64,000 nt of DNA, taken from NCBI GenBank assembly GCA_013396635.1, contig WBMW01005750.1:1-64000 (forward strand). Direction: 5' to 3'. Position numbers and translations under genes: made by a program. Under the pieces are notes generated by a model. The model searched no databases and had not been told where the DNA came from. It worked only from the letters and a program-made list of their open reading frames with translations. This document shows positions 37,513-51,400 of the stretch, piece by piece. This stretch comes from Penelope pileata (Eukaryota; Chordata; Aves; Galliformes; Cracidae). Position 1 is the first letter of the stretch; each line of letters starts with the position of its first letter.

Positions 37513-39035
37513 GTGTGTGTGTTTCATCTCTTATTAAGAGAGGGGAAAAGGTCTGAGAGAGGAGGTCTTTGCTCTCCACATGAGTTCAAGTTGATGATAG
37601 TCTGCAATATCCCTACATGAGCATCTAGGACAAAGTCAATGCACAGTGTGTCTGAGACCAGGACCTTGAGACTTCATCTGTCAGCCATGTACAAAGGAGC
37701 CAGCGGTCGTAAGGCAGGACTAGCAAAGGTTCCAAGACAGCTCAACGCTTTCTTAAAGCTGATGATTTCAAGGCTCTTTTTTTATTTCTGTGAGTCCTGC
37801 CAGCACAGGGAAAGGTTACTGGTACTTATGGATCATCACGCACATGCCTCTCTTCATGTGGATGTTTCTGCTTCATCAGAGCAGATGCATTAAACCACCT
37901 CCTTCTCTGACAGCACCTAGCCCAGGCACTGGGCCTGCCAGGCCAAAGAAGTTCTTCTTGGTTATGGGAATCTGCATTAACAAATAGCCATTGAATGCTA
38001 TCCTGGAGCTGTAAGCAACCTGTCAAGACAGGAAGAAGTCAGTAAACAAAAGATACAGCCGGAATCCAAATTCGCATCCCTATAATGGCTCCTGCACACT
38101 GAGAACCTCTCCTTTGAACATTGCCTCCCTGATGGGACGGCATTACATTTTGCCTACAGTGAGATAACCTGGAGGAAATTGTTTAGAAGTGTTTGTTTGC
38201 TTGCTGCTGTTCTCCTTCTTTCTCTCACATTTTTTCATGTGCTTTGTTTAATCTTTAGGAAGCATTTGTGCGGCTGTGAAGATGATTGAAGCATCATTTT
38301 CTCAATCTTTCCCCAGATCTCTTCTTTGTGCTGTATATCATCCTTTCTTCCCATGACTCTTTCTTTTGTGACAAAAAGCACTGCTAATTGTATAGATTAG
38401 CTTCAAATCCAGGATCAAAGGTTTAGCATTTCGATTTTCTGCTCTTCAGGCATTTTATTTTCTTTCTCTCATTATGGGAAATTTGCAAAACTGCTCTCTA
38501 CAGAATTGAATTGATTTTCCTCTGAAAGTTGAGGAAAAAGGCTAACTGTGGAAGGGGAATATTCTTACTTGATGTTATCTGGTATTTTGGCAGGTATATA
38601 TTTTGCATTATATCATCAAAAGGCAGTGTGATGGTTTTCAAGAGTGTTTACAGAACACCTACTGATGGCAGCCACACTGCAGAGAGAGAGGAAATGCTGC
38701 CACTGCATCATTTTTACCTTTCCTGAGAGTGATAAAACTGAATCAACTCTTGGCATACAGACTGTTTATATACTGTTTGCTAAGTTAAACGAATAGACAT
38801 TATGTATTCCTGGTCTATGAAAAAATTTAGAGTGGACAGCTAGCATTTTGAAAAGATTATTTTGGGCTTTTTGAAAAGAATTTTTAGACTTCAACTGGCA
38901 TGAGAGACTTCCATTTCAAACATCAATAAAGGATGGCATTTGTGAGACTGCCATGCTGCGGAGGGCTGCAAGGAGTCAGAGCTCTCTGCAATTCTGAAAC
39001 AAATTCAGCCCTATGTTCTCATCTGTAATCAGATA

Positions 39036-39054
39036 AAACAAACAAACAAAAAAA
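39036..39054. repeat. AAAC microsatellite
   Basis: Three AAAC units and a short A run. Ordinary simple repeat. Confidence 0.75.
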
Positions 39055-42000
39055 GGTTGGGTGGGGAAAGCGTTCGTATTTTAGACCTTGCTTTACTTGT
39101 CTTTTGCCTTTGAAAATAGTTTTCTCCTTTGAATCAGTTTTGGCAGTCAAATTTTGCAAAATTTGTTGCATGCGATTTGAACAACCACTATACCTTGACA
39201 TGTTGGGTTAAAATCACTCCAGGTGTGCAGAGTTACACTGACAGTCAACCTATGAAGTGAAAACTGTATACATGAAAGTAGGTATTACTAATGTGCTTGA
39301 AACTATTCCACCAGAGTAAAGAAATTAATAACTTGGGGGTGGTGAAGATGAAGCTATATGCAAGCACAGCTTTCCACAGCATAGTGTTGGAGTTATTTTT
39401 CTTATGTACAATCATTACAGAGCTTTCCTTTCGCTTAGCAGTAGACAATCAAAAAAATGCAAAAATGGCAGATGACTAAAGCATGCTTAATGACAAACAA
39501 CATACAGTTTTCTCAGTGTCTGCATTAGCTAATGAAAATAGAAGCCGAAAGAACCAGAAGCAGATCCATTACGCAGTTTGCTTTTATGTAAGTGGGCTTT
39601 ATTTGTGTTTAAGCTTACAGATAAACAGTTCATGATTCAAGAAACTGCCTGTATGTACAGTCTGTTGATGTGATATATTTTGTTTCTCGAAAGCTTTTCA
39701 AGATAAAAAAAAAAATAATTACCCTTTCTATATCTACAACATTTTATCATCAAAAATAATGGGAGTGCAGAATTATGGTTTACTCTCCCACGCACCAAAG
39801 AAAATTGTATGTCATTCCTGCATTCTGATTGGCTGATGATTGCAAGAGATGGATATATTTTCTTTGTTATTTCTTCTTTGTTTCTTGCCTTTATGTCCTC
39901 GTTCCTTAGTTTTCCTGCTTGTCCATCTATACTCTCTACTGCAAATTTATACCAAATATGCTTGATCACATTCTTACTATTATTATTTCTGTTGTCACAA
40001 AGACTTAAAAATATGAATATCTTTTTCTACTTTGGATTTTTGAGGTAGGAAGAAGAAAGGGAATTGAACAAACACACAACATTAAAGCAATAAAATACAA
40101 AGTGGATTTCCTCTACATTTCAAGCTAATTATTTTTCCCACTTAGGTTACACACAACTGAGAAACATTTAAAGGGATGCAAATAAGAAGATGGTTAATAT
40201 CCAACCTATAGCTTCATTTGCCACTCTTCAAGCAGAAGATCACGCTTCCCCCTCAACCACCACTTTCAAGTTTTATAGCTTAGTGTAACCATTTTAATTG
40301 TTTTTTTTCTGCAAGGCATGAAGATAAACGATGCATGAATCAATACATGAATGAATCAGCCTCTGGTCTAGCTTACTGATGTACTCATCATTTATATCCT
40401 TGCATAATTTACAGAAATTGAAACTGTAGCTAGGCTTTGCATTCAGCTGAATGAGGCTTGTTTACACAGTCCAATAGGGTTTCATATTCCAGAAAAACTA
40501 ATTCTGTAGGGATTGCTCAGGCATGATGAAAACATCTTAAGCTTTGTGCTAAAATAGATGCAGTTAAGTACCTAAGTGTCCCAGTACTTCTAGGTAAGTT
40601 TTAATGAGAACACTGATATCTTGGCTTTGCCACACACGGTCTCACGTAATTTAGGGGGAGTTTGGGCTTCCTGCGCAAAACATGTTTGGACCCCAAATTC
40701 AGTAGGCTGAAGCATCAGCCTTTGGCTGTAAGAAAGACTGAGATTTATCTCAGTAAACTGTAGTTGCTTGAAAGTTAGGCATGTAATCTAATTTGTTTGT
40801 CCAAGTTCCTGTAACAGATTGAGATACTTCCCTTGCCACCCAGTTGTTCCTCACATAACCAGGATTCACCTTCAGGGACTACCACCTCTCAACTGGCTGA
40901 CCTTTGGATCTCAGTCTCAATTGTCCACTTTCACCAACCTTAACAAGAACAAGATCTGAGACCACAAAAAGCAAGTCATGCAACTATTCCCAACATTTTT
41001 AGAAAAATCCCCTTACTATCAGCATGTTTTCTTCTGTTTTCTGTACCCAATCTCATCATATATCACAAGGATGAGGACTAATGGGGACAAAATCCCTGCC
41101 CGGTTCCTTCAGAGCTCTTCTTGAGCAATAGTGTTTTTCCTCCATTCTCTCCACTTTCACACAAACACACCCCACCATTCCCTTAGTCATCAATGGAAAT
41201 GGTGGGGGGTTGTGGACTCTGCAGACTGCCTCCACAGACTCTTTGTTTGAAGTGTTTGAGTTTCACAGTGACAACTACAAAACAGAAACCGTCTATATGC
41301 TAAGAAAGAATTTTTATTTTTTTTTTGGAAGAGTAATATCACTTTTGCTGTGACTGTCAAAGGGGATTTCACAGCCATCCAGATTACATCTCACCCCTGC
41401 AGCTGATATCAGAGCAACCTTTGGAGCTTGAGTAAAATAAGACTCGGGGAGACACATTACTCAGTTTTATACAGAAAAGGAACAAAAAATGTATTTTCAG
41501 AACCAGCCTTGAGCTGCACATCAAATAACATCTGTATTTAAAAAGAAGCATAAGGTCATGATGTTAATGAGTTATTGTTATTTCCTAGAGGCACAGACAA
41601 AGTGTTTGGTTTTGTGCAAATCAGAAATTTCAGACCAGCCCTGTCCCATTAGCACAGCACATCAAACACTACAAGCTGATTTTTGGTTCAGCTGAAGACT
41701 AAGGATTTACACTACTAACAGCAGCCACGCATCTGGTCACGTACAGTCAGGAAATGAGTAACTCTGCATGAACCGAAGAGAGCGAGGGTGCAATAAAAAC
41801 ATATCCTGCAAAGGGATCTGTGAGGGGAAATGGGAGGAGAGCTCCACTTTCAGGAGCAGAACAAAGCCTGCCTCACTCCAGACCCCACTTTTCTGCAAAA
41901 TACAACACAGGAAAGGCCCTGAGATCCAAATCACCAGGGAGATGTTTCAGTCTGTGTAAGGGTCAGCACCCAGGGTGCTGAGAGGGCACCAAGAGATGCT

Positions 42001-43690
42001 TCTTGTCCGAAGAGGCCTGGCCTCCCAGCAGAGCCTGATCCTGGGCCACAAGATGAAAGCTTTTGGCTCATCCATCACCCAAACACCTACAGCAGTGGAG
42101 CAGTCAAGGCTGTGTCCACTTCTGCAGTAGGAATCTTTATGTTTTCTTTGACTATGCCACGTGCAGTTTGGGCATTTGTTTCTGTAACCACTGTTTTTAG
42201 AAGCAGAGTTAAAATATAAACAGGCCCAGAAGGGCTGGGAGAGGATACAAGTGTGTGTGTTGTCTTGATATTCCTGATATTCCCAAAGCAAAACACAGAA
42301 AAAGAAGTTGTGAGACTTTTTTTAACACATTATAATGAAGTTAGAAAGAGCCTAAATTATTTTTGGGGGGTTTTGTTTTGCCCTCAGGCACTTCATTGTT
42401 GCCCACCTCAGGCAGAAAAAAGCTTCACTGACGTGACTGAAAAGTATGTTTTCAGTAGGAAAAGCAAGACAAATCAGTCACTGAGTGGGATGAGTAGTAA
42501 ATGCACCTACCCTTGCTTGAAGAGCTTCGCATGGTGACATTTTGGTGACTTTGGCTGTTTTGGTGACAGGGTACATCTACTGATACCGCGAAGGTGCCCT
42601 TCCTGTTTGCAGAGAGATGAACACATTGTAAGACATGTGTCTTGTTGATATCATGGCCAGCTGCTGTCTTGCTTTATCTGATTAATATTTTATCGATTTT
42701 TCATATAAACAGCATATCTATTCCCATAGTAATTACAATCAGAAGCATTCTATTGTGTGGATATCTGCACTGTGTTGTGACACCTGGCCTAGATAGTATA
42801 CATGAACATGTTTTATTCATACATTTTGAGACCTAGAACTAGAATTAAAGTAATTAGCCATGACAGAGGAGCAATAAATCAGATGATAAACAAACACAGT
42901 GAAACATAAAATAGATTATTTCTTCTCTTACATCACCAATAAATGGCAAAAAACTTCAGTGTGTTTGGCAGTGTTCCACTTAGTTTCCTGCAAGCCTGTG
43001 TGAAACGAGAGGGGTATTTTGTAATAATGTAGGTATACTACACCTAAAAATAAATACAGCTTGATCTCACCTTCACCTAGGAGAAAATGAGAGCAAAGCT
43101 AAACTTGCATCTTCAGAGGGATGCCGACAGATTGCTGAACACATGCAGACAGGAGAGGTGTTTGGGCCACTCTGGCTAATGGTGCTATTTGTGGAGCTGA
43201 TTCAAAGTGCTCCAAGTCAATAACCACCTAATTGGCCTCGGCAGGCTTCAGATCTCTGCTTCTTGTGACAAAGGTAAGAATCTGCTCAAATTTATCTGAG
43301 AATTTCAAGTTTGCCCGTAAGTTACAGCAAAGCAAGCGGTATAGCCTGCATTTTCTTATCAGTTATTGCAATTTCTTATTGTCAACAGACGAGGTGGGAT
43401 GTTGTTCCTCAGATATGGATGAGATGCATGCCTCTTTTTAAGAAATCAAAAATCAGAGCAGAATTAAGTGCTTGAAGACTCCTGACAGGAAAAGACAAAA
43501 GGAGATAATAAACATTGCACACTGCAGCAAAAACGAACTGTGAATATTGAAAGCAGGTATCTATTGTAACTGTGAGAGACATCCTTGAAATAACTTTCAA
43601 GAGGCTCAGCCTTGCAACTGAATCAATGGCCCACTTTCCCACTTTCTTTAGGTCCCTGGATAAATATTTTAAATACACCCTGGATTTTCA

Positions 43691-44240
43691 CATTTGGATT
43701 TAGCCTCTGCATGTGACCATGCCTGTCGGGTGATCCAACCAGCTGATGCTACCTGCTCTCCCAAGGGAAGCCAACGTCTGTCTGGCTGATGGATCAGGAG
43801 GAAACCTGCCAAGCTGTACAGGGAGTTTCTCATCTTGGAGGTTCATGTACGAGAAACAGGAAGAGCAAACTGGAGTTGTGAAATGCAGCACCAGGGAGAA
43901 GAGCAGTGCTGGGGCAGAAACCTTGCTTTGCCTCACCACTCCACATCATGCTGCAGCAGGAAGAGGGCAACGGTGCCCCCAGTGTCCCTTGTTCTCCATG
44001 CAAAGCACAACAGAGGGTGGTGATCAGACCTAGCCTTGCTGACGTTGCACCAGCATGGATATGGAGCCAACACATGGCCAGGGCACTGAAAAGGAGGTTT
44101 AAAATCTGCTCCAACTGTTTCCCAGCAGGTGTTTACTTCCTCCCAGCTGACAGGCATGACTTACTGTACAAACATTCTCGCCCCTTTGAGGACAAAGTCA
44201 AACAAGCAAACCTTCAGCAGCAATTTAAGTTTGTGTGACT
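43691..44240. other. GC-richer patch without identified gene
   Basis: A clearly GC-richer patch than its surroundings, which leaves long open frames on both strands by composition. None of them reads as a known domain and they overlap each other heavily. CpG is sparse, so this is not a CpG-island promoter. It may be unique DNA or a decayed element that I cannot name. Confidence 0.4.
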
Positions 44241-47200
44241 TTGCTCTCAGACACATTAAGAGCAATTATATGGCAAGTAACTGCCTTTCAGCTGGGAGGT
44301 GGCAACAAAGAGCTGGGAGTTCAAAGACAAGCCAGAGTCATTTATTCAGTTATGATAATAACCATGGTGTAAATTACAACAGACTGTGAAACAGAATTGC
44401 TATTAGATGTAACAACAGATGGGTAATTGTTCCCAAATCCTTACAATACTGAAGTGTTTACCTCAATGATTTCAGCCCCATGTGAAGTGATTGGGCTTGG
44501 GCTTGTAGCCTCCTGTGTGGATTCACATGTGAGAGTGGAAAGCAGAGACCTCCCTGAGCAATGGCACTAGTGGGTCAGAGCATTACCCCCTGCCTTTCTG
44601 GTCCTGCTTTGTGGGGGGTACCCAGCCCCACAGCAGCTCCTCTGGCCTCATGAATGCTGAGTCCCACCTACAGCATCACAGGGAAGAGGGTTGGAGATAG
44701 CTGTAAAAAAGATATTGCAGACTTAAAAGCAGGAAAGAAACAGAAAATGAGAGGAAGGAAATGTTGTCCAGAAGGAACAACAACAAGATGTGCTGGAGGG
44801 GAGAAGTTCCCCTCCTGGCAGCCCCACATCCCTTCCCACGAGTCAGGATGAATAAAGGGCTGCACTGTGCCGAGATGGATGGGCAGCTGTATGGCATGAG
44901 GTGCTACACCTGGACGAGACAAAACCAAGGCCCCGATTACTATGTCCACTCATCAAAGTTCTTATTTTTACTTCCAAAGAACAGAATATGACACTTAGTT
45001 TCCTGATTTAAACCAGGTCATTAATTCATTTTCTCTTTCAGTGTAAGTACTGTTTTCCTTTGTTGTGGCATTCAGTGCTGCTGGGTGCCCTAGCATGCTA
45101 CACTGTTGTCTTCCCTGACAGAAGTCATGGTAAGGGGAAATAATTTTATCTAAAACATTTTTTTCAATAATATTCTGGTTGAAAATCCCTCTACACCCTT
45201 ACAGCTCTACAACCTATATCTCAGCTTCAGTTCTGCCCCAAAACTTCCTGTAATCTCTCCAGTGAAGTTTCACTACACACAAATCAGACAAAGAAAAGCT
45301 TTCATTGATGTGAAATACAACTAAGAGAGCATTTCCCAGGTTACATGTCCTGATTAAATGTATTTTGCTCCCAAATTTCCAGTATGATTTGGATTTTTGT
45401 GTGTTATTCTGTAGAAAAAATAGTTGTTACTCAAGACCAATCTGCATTATGCTTTCAAAACCATCACGGTGTTGGAGAGAACCTGGACTATCAACATCAG
45501 AACCAGAGAAAGCTTTTGTTTTGGCCACTAGGACCTATAGAGCAGCCATCCAACTCCCTGAGAGAAAATACAGGAAAGCACATGTATGCATTGGATTGAG
45601 AACAACCAGTTCCACTTTACAGCAGCTGTTACAAGCCTGGTGTTCTTAGCCAAATACCTGATATGTTATTACATATTTATTAACCACCAATTTATAGGCT
45701 ATGTCTTTAGCTGGTGCATGCCTGGACTGCTCTGCTGAGGTTGCTTCTTTGTATTACACAATTTGCAGTTTGACCATAGCATACTTCATATAACTTATCA
45801 CTCTCATATTCATAAATTGAGTATTTTAGACAGATAAAAGTATTCTTTAACATTTTGACTGGAAAGCAGAACACTATCTATCTTCTTTTGAAATGTGTGT
45901 GAAAATGGCAGGGACAGAGGACAGATAGTGAGCGAAGAGGAATAATAGCGTTTTATTTTCTTGCATCCATGCATAACTGATCCAAAGATTTTAGAGTAGA
46001 GAACGTAAAGTACTGCTCACCACTGACAAAAGAACCAGGTGTTACCTGACAAAAAGTAATTGGTTCAGAGTTGCAGAAACAAGATGTATCAAATGTCCTT
46101 AGGTTTTCCTCTGTGAAATTAAACACTTCTCATAGAATACTGAGGTTGCCAAATTCACAGAACAACTCATTGAAGAAGAAGTTTTTGAACCAAAAGGCCA
46201 CAGTGCTCTGTCTGAGGTCATCAACAGCCGTATCACCCAGTATACCCCATACAGGAATAAGCCAGTCACCATATATGAGTCAGTCATGGGTGACTTTGCT
46301 TGGCACTTTAGATAATTTTCACAGACTTCACAGTTAGGACCTGTGGATCCAATTGCTAGTACATCTTAGCTGAATAAAGTTTGCAAACCAGACCTTGATG
46401 GGCCTGATTGACCAGCCCCTTATGTCACCCGCGTGCTAATGAAACTCCACCAGCGCTGCTGGAGTTCCACAACATGAAGTTGTGCATGGAGGTACTTGGA
46501 GGGGCTGCCAGGCTCCCTGGTTCCCACCAGGTCCCCACAGAAAGGCACTGAGTGGGAATCCTAAGCAACAGGGCTGACTGTGCTCCAAACAAAAGCAAAA
46601 GAAGAAAAATAATAATGCAACTGAAATTGGTTTTAAAATGCATGTCATTACATGCAAATTTAGTCATGATATTTTTTCCCAGAGTACTCAAATGTGGATA
46701 AATCACAGAAACCATAGCACTCCTTCCCCTCGCAGAGCTGTCAAATTACTTGTCAAAAATCACAGTGGTCAGATGAGTCCATTTGCAGCCCTATGCACAC
46801 TGTTTTACCTGCCACTTTTGGATTGCACCATTAGCTCAGACAGGCTGCGTGAGAAAAGGGGCCTGAAAGCATCCCTGGGCTTTGCACCAGGCCAATGATT
46901 TGATAGCTTTCTAGTCATGCCAGTGCATGCTGAAATGTTTTGTCTCTTCTTTGAAACAAACCTCATCATCATCAGAGAGCCTATAAATTCCATCAATCTG
47001 AAATAATATTTAACGATCAGCTACAAAATTTGTTTGGTTACAAACCAAACACCAAGTTGATTTGCAGAAGAATGTAAGTGGTGTGAACAGTCACCTCTGC
47101 GGCTCCTGTTCCCACTTGCTCTCCAGCTTTGGCAACAGCATCAATATGAATTCCTTCACGTTCCCATTCGCAGGGTGATAACAGCGCTAATGACAGCAGT

Positions 47201-47879
47201 GCTGACAAGGCAGCGCCATTTATCAGTCTCTGGCCTGACCTTACCAGGAGCTCAGCTGCAGATGATGCACCAGGTGTCACAGGGTGCTGTCATCTGCCCC
47301 GGGGGCTGCCAGCTCCAGGCCCCTACAGCCCCCCTGATGCTCTCCAGAGAGGCAGAGCACTTTCCATGCGTCAGGCACATAATTTCAGGCTGGACATAGG
47401 TCACCTGAGTGTGACGCACAGTGCTAAAAGCCCCGAAACTGTGCCTCCAGTGTCATTGCAGCCTTCTCAAGTTCCACCTGGTCTTCTCCTTCCCAGTGTG
47501 GGAAATCCTCCTTCCTTGAGTAGCAGCAGGAAACCGAGCCCTCTGCTGCTGCTTACATGATCCTGTGCTTTGCAGAACAAAGGAACACGCACCAAATGCA
47601 GCCCCCAGGGATGTGTGTAGTATAAATTAAAGCAAAATAAAAAATGCAGATGGAGCTACTAGTGCTATCAACATCACTTGCTTCTTCTGATCTTAAAACC
47701 CTGCTTTTCACTTGTTTATCATTTTGTCAGATTTGTGGAGGGGGAAGTTTCCAACCCAGGTGTCTCTCTTTGGCTGAATCTTTTATTTAATTATTTTACA
47801 GAGTTTCAGCAAAGTGGCTCAGCCATTTCCAGGAATTAAACTGGGGGCAGGGGAAGGAGAGGGAAATGTTGTCAAGGCA
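44241..47879. other. Unique non-coding DNA with GC-richer patches
   Basis: No supported gene. GC-richer patches lie near 44520-44930 and 47080-47570, again with overlapping frames on both strands and no domain features. A near-perfect 24-bp inverted repeat sits at 46443-46466. Confidence 0.5.
46443..46466. repeat. 24-bp imperfect palindrome
   Basis: AACTCCACCAGC is followed by GCTGCTGGAGTT, which is its reverse complement except at one symmetric position (a C opposite C). It could be a two-fold-symmetric protein site or a short hairpin. It stands in GC-richer sequence. Function is unknown. Confidence 0.7.
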
Positions 47880-48480
47880 ACAGTAATCCCATTATTTTCT
47901 AACTTCTGAATGCCTGAATAGGCAACCTTTATCTTCTTTTTGTGCCATTTTTGTACATAATAATAACATCATTGACAATTATTCTCATCAGCTTTAAGAA
48001 AAGAGCAAGCAGGGGTAGCAAAGGGACAGTAAGACATGCTTTTGAAAACAAAAAAAACAGGTAACTGGACTGTTGATTGCTGGATCTCCTGCTGCTGTGT
48101 TGAAAACAGGCTTTTGGGGCTCAACTGCTCTGCTAGCAATGTCTCTTCAAATCGCCCTCCATCCGGACAAGATCACGAAGCTCATTTCCTCATCTTGAAG
48201 TGCAATTGACAGCCTCCACGTGCACTGCTATTGAAATCGTTGAGCATGTGTTAGTGTTCAGCAATCGTTTCCCTTCAGATTTTATGGCTCATTGTCATTT
48301 TTCCCACAACAAAATGTTTTAATGAGGAGGAAGGCTCTGCTTTATGGTGTGGGGAAGGTCCCTGGGGAGACAATTTTAATTTCTGCATGATGGGGGAGAC
48401 TTTTAAATCATATTGCATCAGTTACGATTTGTCAGATAAAATGTGTTCTTACCATAAACTAAGCCTACAGCACATTTGTA
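47880..48480. promoter_or_regulatory. Candidate conserved non-coding element
   Basis: A 600-bp stretch without repeats or coding potential that has the texture of a vertebrate enhancer: AT-core motifs such as ATTGACAATTA near 47970, and a CACGTG E-box at 48217-48222. Six CpG dinucleotides survive within 48153-48267, although CpG is depleted in the surrounding AT-rich DNA. Retained CpG suggests constraint or lack of methylation. No comparative data were available, so this is a guess from composition. Confidence 0.3.
48217..48222. promoter_or_regulatory. CACGTG E-box
   Basis: A palindromic E-box of the MYC/USF/CLOCK type inside the CpG-retaining block. Single E-boxes are common by chance. Confidence 0.25.
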
Positions 48481-51400
48481 AAGCTCACTAAATAAAAGAA
48501 AAAAATGGAAAAAAACTATTGGCCTGTCAGCAGTCCTATTGGCTTTACATACTTTTCTTTTCCTCCTCTAGAGCAAGAGAAAATGGTCAAAAATTCAGAT
48601 TATTTTTTGCAATGAAAAGAAATACAGTTCTATCAATATCAGCAGAATATACAGGAATCTAGATCATGGATTGTTTCAGTAAAAAAAAAGAACAGTGGAA
48701 TGTGAAAGTCACACTTGAATAGATCATTTTATCTTTCCATTGAGAAAACAGTTTATTTCCAAATTTATTTTACGATTTTACATTTTTCTGTTGTTTTCTT
48801 TCAAGTCTTTTCTGGTATTTTTAACTGTTGCTCTGTGTTTTTATATTTTTGTACTATAAGAGATGGAGGCAACATTTCCTAGCAAATAGACCACTGGGCT
48901 ACAGCTAACAAGATCTAAATTCTACTTGGGGCTCTGCCACTGCATTTCTGGCCTGTGTGACATAATTTTATTTTTGTTTCTCTGTTTCCCAGCCCATGAA
49001 ATGAGAATGATAGGTGATCTCACTGATTAAGTATGTTGATATCTGAAATAAAAGGCACTGAGGAAAAGCTGAGTTTCATCATCTGTATGCTATATATAAA
49101 ATATATTGCATAATGAAGTATTTACCTGTGTACAGGAAATCTAAAGGACATGAGAAAAGATCAGACATGTCAACATTATTGATTTTGTTTTTATTTAGGT
49201 GGAAAAGTCTCCAAAAGAAGAAGGTTTTTTTTCACAGAAAGGAAGAGTTCCTTGGCTTCTGCTCATATACTACACCACCAAACCCAGTCTGTGTCCATCA
49301 TTTGCCATGGGTATTACCCTGCTGTGCTATCTCCCACTTCACCAGAGCTTGCCATGCTCACGTTTCTTTTTCAAATACATTCTGACAAGCTGTGCAGCTT
49401 TGTACCTAGCTAGTACGTGGGTAGGTACTGAATCCCATCCAGCACTGTACGTCAATTAAGTAAATGCACTTTGAGAACAGATGTGACATTTAAAAAATCC
49501 CAGCAAAGCCTCTTTCAGCAAAACATCAAGCAAAACATTAGCAGCACTCTGAAGAATTTCTGAGAATATCAGAGATGATTTTACTTCTGCAACAACAGCA
49601 ACAAAAATAAACCCATGGCAGGAACAGGAAAACACATTTGTTAAACAGCAGCCAAATCAGTCGGTGTGAAAATCTGATGAGAAGTTATTGACTGCTAAGG
49701 AGTACGTGTGCATATACCACATCAACGCCACAGAGACACAGGATGTTATTAGTACAATGAGAACCTTTGCTCAGCTGTCATTAAACCACAGGCTGTGCTC
49801 ACTCTTGGGCTGTTTAACTAATTCTTAGATGCATTTCACGGAATCAGCTGTTCTGCTGAATAACTTACACCAACTGCTCTCCACCTGACAGGGCGAGCTA
49901 ACTCACTTCTTGTTGATATTGAGGAAACAAGGCCTCACCTGCTATCTCCTCCTCCCCACACCCTCAAAAACAAAGTATTGTGGTGTTGCATAGAGAACTT
50001 GGACCCCACAACTGCAAATGCTTAGCTATATCCTGAATTTTACCCCAGAACCTCCCACTTTGGCCTACTGCAGGGTTTAATCCCACCTGTAATTAAATAA
50101 GTGGCAGGATTCCCACTAGAAGGAAGATAAGTTCTTGTGTCCTTGCAGGAAGAGAGGTACAGTTTTATGCCCACAGAACTACATGGTGTTTTTTTCTCAC
50201 TAATCATGAACTAAACAAACCCTATGTCCCAAATAGCAATAATAATTAAGTACATCTTACTCCCATGAGGCAGGCAAAGTGATGTAGGCAGTGGTGTAGG
50301 TCAATGCAGTTCACACAGCTCTAACATAGGCAATGCAGTGTTTCCTCATTGCTGGGCTTGGAGAACAAACACCAATGTTGTTTATCTTGTCATTTTAATT
50401 ACTGCTATTGCACTGCTATGGTGGAGAAACACACCGTGAAACAGCAACTGGCAGCTGTATTTCCTGCAGTACTCCTATCTTCAAAGGACAAAGAAGTAAA
50501 ATACGTGATGTATTTCCAGATCTTCCAGAAGTATCTTCCAAGTTATGTAGAAAAATAGGTGCTTTGCCAAGACTAACGAAAGTCTTGTTATGGCCATACA
50601 TGTATATGTGCACATACAGTATCAACTCTAATCACTGCGAAGATGAGGGTCAGACACAAGGAAAACTGAGCTTTTTCAAAATTAGTAACCAAAATTAGAA
50701 ACCGTAATAAATATTCTTACTCAGAGCCTTCCTTGAAACATTAGGACACAGTTTGAGCAAGAAACAGCAGTAAGCTTAGCAGAACCAAGGATGCTTTAGT
50801 GGGCTTTGTGGAGATGGGCTCTTTGTGAATTCTCAACAGTTTTCTTGTCTGGTAGGCACTTGCAACATGCTGAAATGCCCTGGCACTGCTCTGTTCTCAC
50901 CTAAGCAATGCATCTGACCTTTCCATATCAGCTGTTGTGCAATGGGTGTAGCATGATAGCTTTAACCAGGCAAGACAAATAAAAGCCAACGTACATGGCT
51001 GCAGTCACATTATCTGTTTTGGTGGCTTTCTCTCAGGGATTGCCACCATTTCCTTTGCTGCACAGTGAGTGAATGGCACTTTTGCAGGTTTAACATTTGC
51101 TTTATGTTACTTCTCCTTTCTCTGAGTCACAAGGATTTTATTCTCTGTTCTTTAGCTCACCTGAAAAAACTACCGTTTCCTTCTTCTGCCACAAAACATG
51201 TACACGGTGTAGAGACAGAAGAAACACTATTATAATTTCCCCTTGGCTGATTTGAGGAGATCAAGCAGCTAAAGCAGTGGTGTCTCTGCCATGTTTACAT
51301 TCCTGCTGAGCAGGTACAGACAGGGCACAGACACAGATGTGTTGACCGTGGCACTGCTATGCACAGACAAAAACTCCTCAAGAAATTGAAGTTCTGCCAA

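Larger units (their letters stand above)
36321..43690. other. Unique non-coding DNA, no gene seen
   Basis: No exon or transposon recognised. It holds a perfect 22-bp palindrome at 37491-37512, an AAAC simple repeat at 39036-39054, a (GT)5 run at 42251-42260, and an AT-core-rich stretch at 42640-42790 that looks like non-coding regulatory DNA. Confidence 0.55.

Noticed and set aside
42533..42567. Three GGTGAC words in 35 bp
   Set aside because: Irregular spacing and short length. It fits no nuclear-receptor repeat arrangement that I can name.
43261..43280. Strong donor-like AAAGGTAAGA
   Set aside because: A match of this strength is expected about once by chance in a window this size, and no convincing acceptor or open exon precedes it at normal distance.
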